64,000 bases of DNA from Trissonchulus latispiculum. Its lineage: Eukaryota > Nematoda > Enoplea > Enoplida > Ironidae. Position numbers and translations under genes: made by a program. The notes below the pieces were generated by a model, which saw nothing but the letters and a program-made list of their open reading frames with translations, did no database searches and had not been told where the DNA came from. This document shows, in pieces, positions 1-12,677 of the stretch. The DNA is taken from contig JASAND010013439.1 in the NCBI GenBank assembly GCA_030248195.1, positions 26,862 to 90,861 of the forward strand. Reading direction: 5' to 3'. Within the stretch, counting starts at the first letter, position 1; the number at the start of each line of letters is the position of its first letter.

Positions 1-189
1 ACCAAACTTTCTAAAAGGGCATAATTGATTGCGCCAACAGTTGTCAGAAAAATTGCTTTCTGTTTGTTGCCGTCGATGATCTCATTTGCAACAAAAATTG
101 TTGCATCCGATCAACGTAGGACGACCAACGTTCAACCTCCGGGTTGAAGTTATCCAAACATCCCACGTAATTCGCCATCAGTGCGCCAC

Positions 190-770
190 TGAAGTAATCT
201 TATCTTATATGGGCAGACTAACTACAACTAGCATTCATAGGCGATGCAATCACAGTAACTAAGAGTTTCTAGCTTCACATATTACTTCAGATGCTATTTC
301 AGTGGGAAGACTGTTCCAGATCTGACACATACGGTGATGAAAAAATAAGTTGGTATGAAGGATTACATTTCGTGACCGATGCAAAGTCAATGCATTTGAT
401 TTATGCCTGCCCGGTACCATTAGCATAATTAAAGAGCAAGTGAAAAGGTGTATCAATATGATTATGAATAATCTTATATAGACAGCACAGATCAGCCTTT
501 AGCCTTCTCAGTTCAAGAGAATCCAAATCAAGTGCACGCAGTCTGTCAGCATATGACAAGTGTGACAATCCAGTTATCCTTTTAGTAAATGAACTTTGAA
601 CTTATTGAACAGATCTTATTTCTCTCCTGGGACTCCATACTTCAGTTGCATATTCAACAATGGGTCTAACATAAGTTGTGAACATTTTCTTCAAAAAATC
701 GCGATTCCTACATTCAAAAGCTCTAAATATCAAACATATCCTTCTAGCTGCTTTAACTTTTGCCATTTTG
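190..770 (-). pseudogene. LINE reverse transcriptase C-terminal fragment
   Basis: Read on the minus strand from about 767 downwards, the translation resembles the C-terminal part of CR1/Jockey-type non-LTR retrotransposon proteins. It contains a KAARRI stretch, then TYVRPIVEYATEVWSP, then FTKRITGLSHLSYADRLRAL and LELRRLKADLCCLYKIIH, and finally CQIWNSLPTEIASE, the usual closing motif. There is an in-frame stop near 600 and a frame change near 418, so it cannot encode a working protein. The polymerase catalytic domain is not present. The ATAAGATAAGATTAC-like sequence near 200 may be the element's 3' repeat. This is a 5'-truncated dead copy; assignment to a clade is inference. Confidence 0.75.
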
Positions 771-779
771 TAAATGTAC

Positions 780-3700
780 AAAATTAATTGTAAGTATAAA
801 TTAATGTATTTTGTACTTTATTAAAAACATTTCTGCGCCGCCGGCGCGCAGCTTAGGTATTTGAATTACATACCTAAATATCATTTTTAATTATTGGTAG
901 ATTTAATCTATTAGACAAACCTTTACTTCTATATATATAACTGCTTTGCGATTACGTTATTTCAAGCTCCATCAGCTTTAAACCGTTGGTATAAGCTCCT
1001 GCTTTTAATGGGAGCTTCTAAGTCTGGGTTTTCGAACAAGACAGAAAAGCAGCTAAAAAGGATAAAATTTGTATGGAAATTGATAAACATACAGCGTAAA
1101 GAATTAAATGTTTCCATGGCGTTCTAATGACAAAATTGAAAAATTTTCTCAACTTCTGAGGGCCCCTGCCTCCCACTCTCCCGTGGTTTGACTGTTAGTG
1201 GACGTCTTCCGGTTTTGACACTGACGCGTGATTCATAGCAATATTTAATATTAATGGGTCAACTTATAATGCGTGTATTTGCACGTAGGGCACGTGTATG
1301 CAATTGTCGTGAAAAACAAAATTTTTATCCCCCCAAACGTTCTTTGGTCAAAAGCGCCCCCCCCCCCTGAAAATTTTTTGTACCTACGCTACTGGTTTTT
1401 GGATGCCTAAATGTTTGCCAAAAATTGAAAAATTTGCAAAAATGTTTCGATTTTTACCTATATAAGTTGTAAGTTTTGATAGCAACGCACCAAGTATACC
1501 AATTTTGGTTCATTGTTCCAAAAAAATCTTCCCCCCATCCGAAACTTCTTCCTCCTGGATCCGAGATGCCCTCCTCCAAAAAAATTCCCTAAACGTACCC
1601 TGGTCCTTCGTATACTGGGCTTATTCTGGGGAATGTTTCTGGATGGGGTGAGGAGCGAGATAGTATGGTGCCGTATTTTCTAAAAATATGCTAACAATTG
1701 TGTTACTTTTATGCACACCTTTGTTGAACAAGAGTGCTTTTAGGACAAACAATGAACCGATTTAAAAGGGTGTAATGTGAAAATTTTTGAAAATTGTCTT
1801 GTTGAGCAATTGTTTCAGGGTTAAATTTGGTTCCAAAAGAGCACCCTCTTCTCTTTGTCGAGCAACGACTTTTGGAAGGGGGAACGACTCAGGTGGGAGG
1901 AAGAGTGTTTCTGGGATTTCTCCCTCCCCAGTAGAATGAGACCAGATATATAGACATATGTACATACTACATTTTCGTGGCGGCCAGTTGAGCTAATACG
2001 TGTGTTTGGGCGGGGGGTGTCACTCCCCTCCCTTCCGCAGGGTTCCTCACCTCTACCAGAATCAGTATTTGCCGTTTTTGGCCGGAAAAATGCTGTATTC
2101 CGGCTGCCCCCCCCCCCCCATTTTCGTCCCCTATGTCTGGTGGAGAGTCTTCACTTCCATGTCGAACTCACGTTTTAGCAAACGATCATTATAGTATTTA
2201 ACAGCCCGCAATAGTTCAGGAGAAGCTGGACTGGAATGCTAACAAATACAGTGATCCACGAGCTAGGTAACATAATTTCATGACCGAAGGCATCCAACTC
2301 CGTTGTGACTTAATATGGGAATGGAGTATATCAGCAATGCCCCGCTAAGTTAGAATCCATTTGGCATGCTGATTATGCTCGCCTATGGATAGCCATAGTC
2401 CATATCTGTATTTACTACGACATGAAGGAAATGTCCAAACGGGCTGGGATTCCCCTTCCCCTATACATCCTAATATGACGTGGAGTTGTGATACAAGATT
2501 GTCCAAGAATTTCTAAAGAGTTTTGAAAATAATTCCTGCGTCGCAGGATTTTTTTACTTTCTTTGCTGTTTTGCATTTTTTGCTAAAGACAACAAAAATA
2601 TTTTTGCATTAATCGTAATTTTTTTAAATTTCAAAAGTTGCATGTTTCTATTTGACGGAATTTGAACTTCTAAAACTACATTAGGCAAAATTGCTTTCAT
2701 CAGTGGCACGCGAATTAATTTCGGTAATGGTTTGTGTAATTTGTCCTGACTCGGGTATGTTTTGGAATGTATTGCCTTATATGAAGTTCTGTGAATTTCG
2801 GTTTAGGATTCCGGTTTTTCTTGTCTCTGTGAGGCATTACGACACGAAGGTAGCCAGGAACATATGACCCTAACTACATTGGTGCTGTGGAATAACAGGC
2901 TTACTGCGCATGGAATGCATCATTTGGCTAAGACTTTGGTAATGCTACAAGCCTTTCTGTCCCCAGTTTCCTTCCTAGTTGCCACGTTGTTTGTTGTTTT
3001 GGCACTACAGTTAGAAATTGATGGCCGACTGGTAGTGGTTTGAACTTGCAGAAGTTTTGTTCCGTTTGTTTGAGAATCTATAATTTGATATGGTTCATCC
3101 GATCCAATGAGCAACTGGATACTAAATCTTCCAATTTTACATTTGATCAGTTTGTTTTATCATGCGTGTGTGAAAATGTACAAACACTGAACAAGTTGTA
3201 ATAGCTTATTAGGTTATTTTCGTATCTTCTCTTCACTAATTTTGATATCTGTGGCCGTCGTACCGACTTTTTCGTTGATACAAACAAAGCAACTAATGTA
3301 GCAACTATAATGTTTAAACGTTTTTATAGGGGGGCGCGATAGCGCTCCCTCTATAATATGGGTGTAAAAGGCTCAGCGCGGCCCTTAGAGACCCGTTCGA
3401 GCACCGTGCCAGCTAAATACTCACCCAAAATAGACAAATTTGGTATCGTTGGAATCAGCACGACGAGTACAACAAGTATCAAAAAAGTTTTGTTCAAAAT
3501 TTTCAACTTTGAAAATTTTCGCTTCCGGACAAGTTAGGTCCGTTTGTTTTTTTTCCGTGTAAGTCACGCTTGGGGAAGCCGTTTTAGTCGAACTCAAAAA
3601 CTGAACGATCTGGGCATTTTCAGCCGGTGAAGTTTGGTTTTTCTGAACTATATACCCAGAAAGAGAAACTTTTTGACATTTTTTCGCTGCCCGGCCGGCC

Positions 3701-4360
3701 ACCTGTACGGCCGGCCAAATGTGGACTTGGCGCTAAAATGGCCAAAAATGGCCAATTTTTTGTCAAAGCTACAGGACTCAGGGAAGACGCTAGAGAGACG
3801 TGGTTTGTTGCATAAGGATCTACGGAAGGGTTTATATGTCCTAACGAGGGCGATTTTTGATATCTGGCCAGGATCGTTCTGGCGGCCGGCCCAAAGTTGG
3901 TCCGGCCAAATAGCCATTTTCGGAAAATTTTTAAGTCCCAACTCCGCAGAAAATAGTCAAAAATGGGCCTAAATATGCTGTTTTGGGCCATATAGTGGGA
4001 CGCATATAAGGGTTATCGGGGTCGCTGAACACGATGAGCATAGTCGCAGCGCTGTGCGGTGCTGCTATCTTGCTGTACTGTTATGCAGCAACCATAGCAC
4101 GCTGTCTGTAGACTTACTGTAAACGGTTAAACATATTAAACTTGGTGATAATTGTGTCTGTAGTAAGGGGGAACTGTAGCTATGTTAGTTGGTGCACTCT
4201 CTAGCTTCCACCGTGCTGTATGTGCTGTCCTAAAACACAGCACCGTCGATAACAAGTTATTCGTTTGTCACTGGCATTTGAAATTCGGCATACAGATAGT
4301 TTAGGACATGACAAACTATTATAGATAGGTTTCGTATACCTATTACGATGTTACTATATG
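780..4360. other. Non-coding, repeat-derived stretch
   Basis: No convincing exon was found on either strand. Poly-C runs near 1361 and 2109 and a block at 3330-4020 with inverted GGCCGGCC-type sequence point to decayed transposons. The overlapping open frames at 3420-3991 lie on both strands of that GC-rich block and look like by-products of its inverted repeats, not genes. Confidence 0.5.
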
Positions 4361-4735
4361 GTTGCGCTGTAGTAGAGTGCTGCAGAAGTACAGCACGGCC
4401 TATAACTAACTACAGAAAAGTTGCAATCGTCTGAAATCCTGCAGGCACGTGCAGAATAGCATTGGAAATCATGCCGTATAAGTCTCCTTTTTTGGCAGTG
4501 ACGTTTGCGTCTAGTTGCCCTGCAGTAGAGTGCTGCTGAAGTACAGCACGGCCTATAACTAGCTACAGAAAAGTTGCAATCGTCTGAAATTCTGCAGGCA
4601 CGTGCAGAATAGCCTTAGAAATCATGCCGTACAAGTCTCCTTTTTTGGCACTGACGTTTGCATCTGGTTGCGCTGCAGTAGAGTGCTGCTGAAGTACAGC
4701 ATGGCTTATAACAAACTACAGATAACTTTCTGCAA
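4361..4735. repeat. Tandem repeat, 153-bp unit, about 2.4 copies
   Basis: Units begin at 4361, 4514 and 4667, each opening with GTTGC(G/C)CTG(T/C)AGTAGAGTGC. The first two full units are about 95 percent alike by eye and the third stops after about 70 bases. Within each unit CAGCAC and GTGCTG occur as short inverted words, and the same words recur upstream at 4050-4260, so the array may be part of a larger repeat element. Confidence 0.85.
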
Positions 4736-5383
4736 CTTTCTAAAATATTCTTATTTGTAGTGGATGAGGGTTTTCTGCCAAAATCTTTGTACTTTGTAAT
4801 TGGTACGTACTTTTCAAGCTTCTTTGTTCTATGGCTTGGTTGACTGTTACGTAATCATTGGGGGAATTTTTAAAGTTTCTTTCATGAAGCTTTAACATTC
4901 TTGCTTAAGTTTTACTGAGAACCTTAAAAATGAAATAGGACAAGAATAAAAATGCTCCGATGGAGCATGAAAAATGCAATATGGGTGACACTGGGTTTTA
5001 AGCAGACAGAGGACTAGGTTTTAAAACGTTAATATGGGAGGGGCAGGTTGTAAATGCCAGGAGGACTAGGTTAAAAGCGCACTAATATGGACCAGTTTCG
5101 CTGAACAACCCATATTCGCGGGTACGCATGCTCCACTCCGCATTTGACCTTTATTGTCTTAAGTTCTAAATTCGTCAGCTTTCCAGGCGAGCTTGCTGAT
5201 TTTGAAATATTATGCTTTATATACTTCAAGCGTTTTATAGTGAGTTACCAGAGCGGAATTTGTGACACCAATTTTTACTGCATATATATATTGTATTAAG
5301 TGTTGGATTATATGCATTAATTTAATTAATTAAATTGTTGTAAGTTGTATTAATTATGGAATGTTAAGTATTACGAACACAAC

Positions 5384-5391
<8 letters not shown>

Positions 5392-5452
<61 letters not shown>
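5392..5452. repeat. (TA)n microsatellite
   Basis: Nearly pure TA dinucleotide array inside the foldback element. Confidence 0.95.
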
Positions 5453-5459
<7 letters not shown>

Positions 5460-5470
5460 TATGTTACGGG

Positions 5471-5630
5471 CAGATGAGTAAATTGGACACTTCTAAAAGT
5501 GTCCAGACAGATAGATAAATTATGCATGTGCGCAGACAGATAGATAAATTCTTACAATTATCGCATTCTGTCTGGACAGATGAGTAAATTATCTATGTGT
5601 CCAGAACAAGGTTGGACAGATGCGTAAATT
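5471..5630 (+). repeat. Five copies of a 14-bp motif CAGATNNRTAAATT
   Basis: Copies begin at 5471, 5508, 5537, 5577 and 5617, giving spacings of 37, 29, 40 and 40 bases, all in the same orientation. Most are preceded by G(T)CCAGA or GGA. The spacers differ, so only the short word is conserved. This resembles a set of protein-binding sites, such as subterminal transposase sites, more than a decayed tandem repeat. Confidence 0.75.
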
Positions 5631-6201
5631 TTTAAACTAAGAACTAATAATGGACAATATTTGTGTTTATAGCTGTTATTTAACTTCAGTATTATTCTTC
5701 ACTTTATTTTTAATGGTTTATGTATTGTTCTAAAGCTTGTTACTATATTTTATTAGCTTATATTTTATTAAATTTTATAAATCTCTTACTTGATTTTATT
5801 AACTTTACATAACGTTTGTTAGATATCTTTCCAATTATTGATTGCTATTGATAATTTGTTTGTTAATTAATTTTAATTATTTTATGTACTTATTTGTGAA
5901 ATTTTGGTGCCGCCATTTTAACGTATATAATTTAAAATGGAAACCAACGGTGAAACTAACTAGAATTAAATTTACATATTTACGTTTTATGCTAACGTAT
6001 AATTATTTACTTATATACCTATTGCCTAATCTCTTATTAATTGTAATTATATTCATACAAATAAGTACATAAGATAATTATTAAATTAAAATGTTATAAT
6101 ACATAAATTAACAAAATCAAATAAGATATTTTAAAAATCAATCATAAGCTAAGAAAATATAATAACTACCTTTACAATATACAATATATATATACAAGGT
6201 A

Positions 6202-6207
<6 letters not shown>

Positions 6208-6294
<87 letters not shown>

Positions 6295-6300
6295 TATATA
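6208..6300. repeat. (TA)n microsatellite
   Basis: Long TA array with one TG interruption, near the right arm of the foldback element. It accounts for the apparent Tyr/Ile repeat frame on the minus strand. Confidence 0.95.
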
Positions 6301-6663
6301 CGTAGTAATAGCTGCAAAGTCGTGCCGACAAATTGTTAAAGGATTGCCGCCAGCATTTTTGTCTGGACAATTTCCGCGAATATATATGGGTTGTTCAGCG
6401 AAGCTGGTCCATATTAGTGCGCTTTTAACCTAGTCCTCCTGGCATTTACAACCTGCCCCTCCCATATTAACGTTTTAAAACCTAGTCCTCTGTCTGCTTA
6501 AAACCCAGTGTCACCCATATTGCATTTTTCATGCTCCATCGGAGCATTTTTATTCTTGTTATTGTTTCTCTTATTTCTAAGCTATTTATTCTCATGAAAG
6601 CTATTATTATCTAGTTTGTATGTACTAAGCCGTTATGTACAGGATTATAGTATTAACTTGTAG

Positions 6664-9645
6664 CAAGTGAATAGATCGCTGCAAACACTGAATCTTGGCT
6701 CTAATCCGGTGGGCAGCGAGGGAATTGCCCAGTTCAAGGATGCACTCGTTAGAAATCGCTCCTTACTGCGGCTGGGCCTACAAGCTACTAAGCTAAACTG
6801 CCAAGGTTTGTTCTTTTGGAATTGTTTGCTTTAGTATTAGTGGCAGAGCTAAAATTATATAACTATATGACTTGTTTTTGGCTTACTTCTACTGGAGGGC
6901 CCCATTCGGAAGGTCCCCCCCATTCGAGGAGCCCCCCCCGCAGAAAAGCCCCCCATAAATTCTGACCTCCCCCCATAACCCCAAAAATTGCCATTTGTTA
7001 CCATTTTTACCCTAAATTTTCAAAACATTGTCAGGCTTCGCCGGATTTTTGCCTAAATTTCCACTATTTTAGCTTAAAAACACAAAAAATTAGTTATTAT
7101 TTAGCGATTTTTAGCATTTTTTACACAAAAACCCTAAACATTTGTCAATAATATATATTCCCCCATTTTCGGTGACCCCCCATCGATGGGGGGCTTCTTG
7201 GAACCCCCCAATAAATTTTGGCCTAGAAGTAAGCCAGCGTTTCCTATTTCAGTTTTCTTGTTTATCCTAATTTTGCTGAATATCTTAAAGTAAATGCTGC
7301 GTATTTACGAAAATTCTAGAATTTTCTATTTGCGTTGTGTTTGTGAGCCAACGTTTAACTTTAATTTTGCTTGAGTAGTATTCTATTTTTGATGATGTAT
7401 AGGTGCCATTGCGATTGCGGAATGTATTGCGGACAATCCTGTCCTGGTTCGGGTGGATCTTCGTGATAATCCGGAAATTCGTTTAGCGGGTCTTTTAGCC
7501 ATTCATCTAGCCATGAAAATGAACCTCAACATCACAGCTCTAAATTTGGACAAAAGCTGCACTGTTCCTAATAATTCCAAGGTAATTCTGGGTAATTCTA
7601 GAGATATTAAGGCAGACCATTTAAAGTAAAATTAACATCACTGGAGGTGGGTGTGCTCGTTTTCTTATTAATGAAGTGGGATATCAGAGGTTTTTTGAAG
7701 CAGCATTGTCAGTGGATTTCGTTGATGGCTTATGTCTATCATTGCACACCTTCAAATGTTGTAATTTTTAAGCTATGTGTTATTACAAACAGATTAGAAT
7801 TTGCTATATAGTACTTGCGCAAGTGTACCTATTTGCTTTGTTTAATAAATTTCCATGAAATATTTAAACTTAAGTTGAACAAATCTTAGCGAAATTGTTG
7901 ACCAAAATTGTACAATTCCCCTGGTTTGCCATTATAAACTATTGTTACAAACTTCCAAAGAACAGTTACAGATATTTTAGAATACTAATGATTTGTGAAA
8001 GCAAAATTAGATAGCTACATAAAAACTTTGCGAGTATTATAATGTTGCTTTAGCGATACAATTCTCGGCACTGAATGTTACCTGCTTTTTGTACTAGTAA
8101 ACAAATGTATAAGGCAGCTTCAATACTGCTGACCCTTTATCCTTTCCTTAGTCTTGATATATACTGCTTACAATTGTTGTTGTTTGCTTATAGATTCGCG
8201 AGTACGGAGAACAGTTCAAGCAGATTTTCAATGAGATCCAGGATTTTTGCATGCGAAATCGTGAACTGTATTCAGCCAAACTGAGGGAGGAAGCGGCCGT
8301 CTCAGCTGCTTCTCAACAGTTACTTTTGCAAACGCAACAAACTAAACTGGGCACACCTCCTTCCGTTGGCTCTGAGCGAAGCTCTACAGATCCAGACACT
8401 CCGGATACTATTGTGGAGGATGAGGACTTCTCTCCGACCTCCCCTTCAGATATTGAGACTCCTGATACCGGTCAACCTTTAGTTGTCATTGAACACTTGC
8501 CCTTGGTAGAATCAGTGGCTGTCCCCATCGTTAATTTGAGCTCTGAAGAAATGCTAGGCTCTCCGGCTATCGAAGCTGAAGAAGACAGCGTGTCTGAGAG
8601 TCTTTGCAGTTATGTCGCTGACGTTTCCCAGGAGGAGGTGTACGATACTTCTGCTGATAGGAGTAAAACCAGCGAAACTGGCTCAGGCTCTAATCTGGAC
8701 AGTCCCAGATTTATGCGGGAACTATCGCTGACTTGTACGGATTCTATCGAGCAGTATGCTGAGCGTCTGTCAGCTCTGGCATCCCAGCATCAGCCCGATA
8801 CCATCCTAGAAGTCGCCATGGAAGAGGTGGAGGGAGTCAGTGGTCCTGCCTCGCTGGTTCCAGGCGATGTTGAGAGCGCCACTTCGCCACTGAAACGCCC
8901 GACAACCATCAGCCTGCACAGCACAACTACTGCGACTACTGACTTTCCAACTCCGGCCATTCAAGTACCTTCGCCCGGTGGTAATAGCAGTGGTTGTCGT
9001 CGAAGATTCCAGGTCAGTCCTAGTCCAAGCCCCGCTACTTCACCCAGCTTCGTCCTTCCGGCTCCTATATCGTCAATGGACGTGGCGGGAAATTCTTCTC
9101 AGCACCTTCTCTCTCCATTGTCCCTGGATGTCCGCCAGATAGTTTCACCGTCCAAAAGAAAGTTCCTGGTTAGTCCAGTGTCCAGTCCAGCATCTCCTCC
9201 GGTTTCAACGGTCCCATCTCAGAATTCGCCGCCGACTGTCATCCGTTCCGAAGCGCTAACCGGAATCTGGAATGTTCCCGATGGTGAATCAGAAATACTT
9301 CGCGATGTTCGCGAAACCGTCAAGGATATGGTTACATACTGTGAATATGTGATGTCAAGATCTGTCCATGCGTTGACTATACAAGAGCCCTCTCTCCCAT
9401 CTTCCTTTCTAGGCGTCTCAGCTACCATCCCTCATGAGCTGGTTGGAGGAAAGTTCGATCCTGACTCTGCATGCGATAATTTTGCCCCTACTTGTGTTTC
9501 TGCTAATTCTAAATCAGAAGGACATAGTTCTGATATAAGTAGACTGGTGAGTCCTGTTAGTCGTGAAGAGATCATTGGTGCAGATGTAACAGGAGTGGTA
9601 CGTGATATGGTCACCTATGTTGTCTACAGCACCGAAGGGCTTTAA
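6664..9645 (+). CDS. PPP1R37: Protein phosphatase 1 regulatory subunit 37, C-terminal 590 residues
   Basis: Exons 6664-6805, 7403-7581 and 8194-9645 join with phases 1 and 0 and GT-AG borders. The first two encode leucine-rich repeats: SLQTLNLGSNPVGSEG, NRSLLRLGLQATKLNCQG, AIAIAECIADNP, LVRVDLRDNPEIRLAGL and ITALNLDK. Order and spacing match vertebrate PPP1R37 (LRRC68), including the break into a helical segment (residues about 108-135 of the visible part). The rest is a long Ser/Pro/Thr-rich acidic tail, expected to be disordered. The family binds and inhibits PP1 through an RVxF motif in the N-terminal part, which lies in exons not identified here. Two tail segments are duplicated: RRFQVSPSPSPA with KRKFLVSPVSSPA, and VKDMVTYCEYV with VRDMVTYVVY. 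The stop is TAA at 9643. Family assignment is firm; the upstream exons were not found. Confidence 0.9.
6880..7235. mobile_element. MITE in PPP1R37 intron, TIR GGCTTACTTCTA
   Basis: GGCTTACTTCTA at 6880-6891 is matched by TAGAAGTAAGCC at 7224-7235. The 356-bp interior has poly-C runs near each end and no reading frame. It lies wholly within the intron between the two leucine-rich-repeat exons. Confidence 0.65.
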
Positions 9646-10854
9646 GCGCTATATATACGTCCGTCCCCAATGTTGTTCCTCTGATATCCCTCTCCTCAAA
9701 TGTGATCCTTTCAGGACTTTGGTTGTCTGGTGTCTTGAAAAATGGTTTTTGCATCCAAACGGGTATTTGGTTTGATGTGTGTAAATAAGTCAGTGTAAAT
9801 CTTAACAGACTATATTCGATACTTTGACAGCCCCTTCTTGGTCCTGCATTACATTTTGTTTAATGTTTCTGTTCTGCCTAATCAAAATGTATGATACATG
9901 TTTATAATAATGTTGAGAGCTTTTCAGTATCTGTCTGGCTATTTATTGAGTTAACGGTTTTTCACAAAAAGGCAGCCTGTAATTTGGGCGTGTTCGTTAG
10001 TTCATCTTGTGCCACTGCACTGCTCCCTTGGACAAGATTAGGATGAGTTGTGTGTGCCAACTGCCATGTAGTTAGTAGGTTAGATTAACTATATACACAG
10101 TAACCGTACCACCCGATGCCTTATGCAAGTAGTCGATAGCAGACGTGTGCTGATGGCGAACCTTGCAGAATAAATTTGAAATGTGAAAGCTGCAATTTAT
10201 GAATTTCTCGTAACACTTTCCATTTTCGGTTTGATTACCTTTTATCTGTCAATGTCGATGTAATTTTCTAAAAGTTTTGACATTTTTTGCTTTTCGACAT
10301 TCTACACAGACTCCGACGCTTTTGTGTAACACTTCACTATTCAATGAAGGTAATTCACGTTCATTTGTTTCCATTTCCCATAAAACAGTGGTGCCCAACT
10401 TGTTGTGCGAACCGTGCTTTGTGTTTGGAAGTTTTTTTATGATTATACGACTAGTTTGGGTCTTGTTCTTATTGCCTGTTTTGGCATTGCGTTAAAAACT
10501 TTTGTATATATAGGTCGCACGCATAGTATCACTAGTGCGTGGGTAAGAAAGATAGATGGAAATAAGAGTTAATGAAACAGTAAAATTAAAACATAAAACA
10601 TAGACTACATTATAATGTATTTACTGCTATCAGCATAATTTAAGCCCAAGTATGGTTAATCTATGCGGTTCTGAATCGAAATGAAAGAGTACCATTTCAA
10701 GACGATTCTGAGTTACTTTTGTATATGTTACTCTTCATGCTGTGGGACATGAAGTATAACTTGCATGTACGTATATGCTGTGTTGTTTTGCTAACTTGTG
10801 GCAATTGTGGTACATTTAGTAAATGGATTGAGCAAATATTTAATGCTACATGTA
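9646..10854. other. PPP1R37 3' flank
   Basis: Probably 3' untranslated sequence up to about 10190, then AT-rich DNA without a recognisable gene. The short frame at 10277-10495 has no coding character that I can see. Confidence 0.4.
10169..10174 (+). terminator. Candidate poly(A) signal of PPP1R37
   Basis: AATAAA about 520 bases after the PPP1R37 stop. It is an exact canonical hexamer in the expected orientation; a cleavage site was not identified. Confidence 0.4.
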
Positions 10855-11264
10855 TAGTCAAGCGGGAAAAAAACAGATAATTGGCGATATGCTACAACAG
10901 GAGATCGCGGTTTTCGGAGCTGAAGTAGAGATTTGTAGGTAACTCTTAAATTTTTAAACAGTCAAAAGTTTCAATCCAATCAGGATCCGAAGTACTGAAA
11001 TAATTCCGAATAATAAAAAGGCGAATTCGGAGCTAGAAAAATAAGCAAAATCTAAACACTAACTTTGATCTGCAGCAAAGAATAATTTCCAAACATGGGG
11101 TTGTGATTCGGACAGGCACTTCTTGTTGACTACCCCAAGGCCCGGCACCACCGCGTCCGCCCAGTAGATCAAAACAAAGCAAACTTCCTGTCTCTCCCGA
11201 AGACAGTTGAAAAGCAGGATCGTCGTCCTAAGAACAGAAGAGGAACAAAGCTTGCTGGAACGTA

Positions 11265-12372
11265 TAGTCAAGCGGGAAAAAACCCACTTTTCAGATTTTT
11301 GGCCAGAACTTTTTAATGGTTTGACATATCGAAATGCTGATTATACAGGTAGCTAGGCCTAGTCGTAAGCTTTCTTATGAGCTATAGAACACCTCTGTAG
11401 GGTGTGCCGTTAGCGAGAAAAATTGTCCCAAACTGGCGGGAAAAAAAACCCAATGCGGGAAAAAACCCATATGCGGGAAAAAAAAACCCACCCCAAAAAA
11501 TTTTTGGCAAGCTGCCAGGAGCATTTCTAACCATTCCAAATGAAAGAGCGGGCTGTTTTTAGTACAACTGTATCAAAATATATTAGTTTTTGTATTAAAA
11601 TTGAGGTCATATGGTCATTTGAAAATGTTGTATCTTTAACACATAAACATAGGCAAATTTTGGAAATTTTTTAAAATTGTTTATTTTCGGCAATTTAAGC
11701 ATCCTATCGTATAGAAAACGTGTTTTTCCTGCATTTAGAGCCAAACTAGACCCATTTTAAGGCAAAAATAAGCATTTTTGGCCAAAATTGAAATTTTGGC
11801 TTGAAATGGCACCATGTCCAATTTAGACCCCCTGGACCACCCATAACAGAATGAACCCGGGTAAAACCTATACCAATTTAATCTGTAGGCTCTATTAAAC
11901 TAATGTACGTATTGGTTTGACCTTTCCGGTCAATGGTTAGAAAAAAATTTAATTTTGAAAAGTGGGTTTTTTTTTCCCGCCGTGGGTTTTTTTTCCCGCC
12001 AACTCCAGGTCACCCCCAGGTCGCACCGGAGGGGTCAGAGCAGTGTGACATATATCATCATGAAGCGCAACAGATGCCCTACAGGTACATATAATCCGCT
12101 TTGGTCTAAGTCTTTCCAGTAGTTCAGGGTGGCCCGGCAAAGTTTGCCAAATTTCGGCACTTGGTCGGACCAAAATTTCCAAAAATTTCAAAGTCCCAAA
12201 AAATTTGCAGGGAAGCAGTGGGAGCAACCATAATACACCCTCCAGGGTTATTTTGGATGCTCTTCAAGATAGGCTATTAAAATCCTAGATAGCTCATACC
12301 GGTAAGCCCACACTGGGGGTGGGTTTTTTTTTTCCCGCATTGGCGAGTGGGTTTTTTTTTCCCGCTTGACTA
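11265..12372. mobile_element. TA-target DNA element with TAGTCAAGCGGGAAAAAA termini
   Basis: The left end TA/TAGTCAAGCGGGAAAAAA (from 11263) is mirrored by the right end ...TTTTTTCCCGCTTGACTA/TA (to 12374), giving a TA target duplication as in Tc1/mariner or pogo-like elements. The word GCGGGAAAAAAACCCA is repeated inside near 11433-11497, 11964-12000 and 12318-12366 in both orientations. No transposase frame is present. A second left end with the same sequence lies upstream at 10853, so another copy or a truncated copy abuts it. Confidence 0.8.
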
Positions 12373-12677
12373 TAAATATATGTATGTGTGAAATGTATAA
12401 TATGTCTATTTATTTATTTATTTATTTGATATTGATGCAAATGCACTCTTTGTTTAGATTGCTTTTACTTTTTATAATTGCTATTTTAATTTTTTCCACT
12501 GAAGAGAATTGGGTTAGAGTTTCGAGCCGTCTAAGAGTTTGCAGAGATTTCTGCTTATCTTCAGAAGAGGTCATGTTTGAAAGTGGATGCCATGTTTGAG
12601 GGAACTTCTGGAGGGGAGGAAATTTTTCCTAAAAAATCAAACATTCGCATTTTCTGACATGTATTCTGCATGGAGAG

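Larger units (their letters stand above)
4941..6559. mobile_element. Foldback element with about 180-bp inverted arms
   Basis: The arm at 4941-5120 (starting CAAGAATAAAAATGCTCCGA) reappears as reverse complement at 6375-6559 with few differences. The 1.25-kb interior holds no credible transposase frame, two long TA arrays and a five-fold 14-bp motif (5471-5630). Long arms around a simple-sequence centre are typical of foldback or MITE-like DNA transposons moved in trans. No clear target duplication was identified. Confidence 0.8.

Noticed and set aside
2216..2270. Possible upstream PPP1R37 exon (QEKLDWNANKYSDPRA)
   Set aside because: Acceptor and donor are plausible but the peptide matches no PPP1R37 region that I can recall.
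3420..3991. Overlapping frames of 93-123 codons on both strands
   Set aside because: All lie in one GC-rich inverted-repeat block, open in several frames at once, without motifs or splice context.
6149..6370. Tyr/Ile repeat frame, with similar ones at 14328, 18538 and 23909
   Set aside because: Translations of (TA)n microsatellites.
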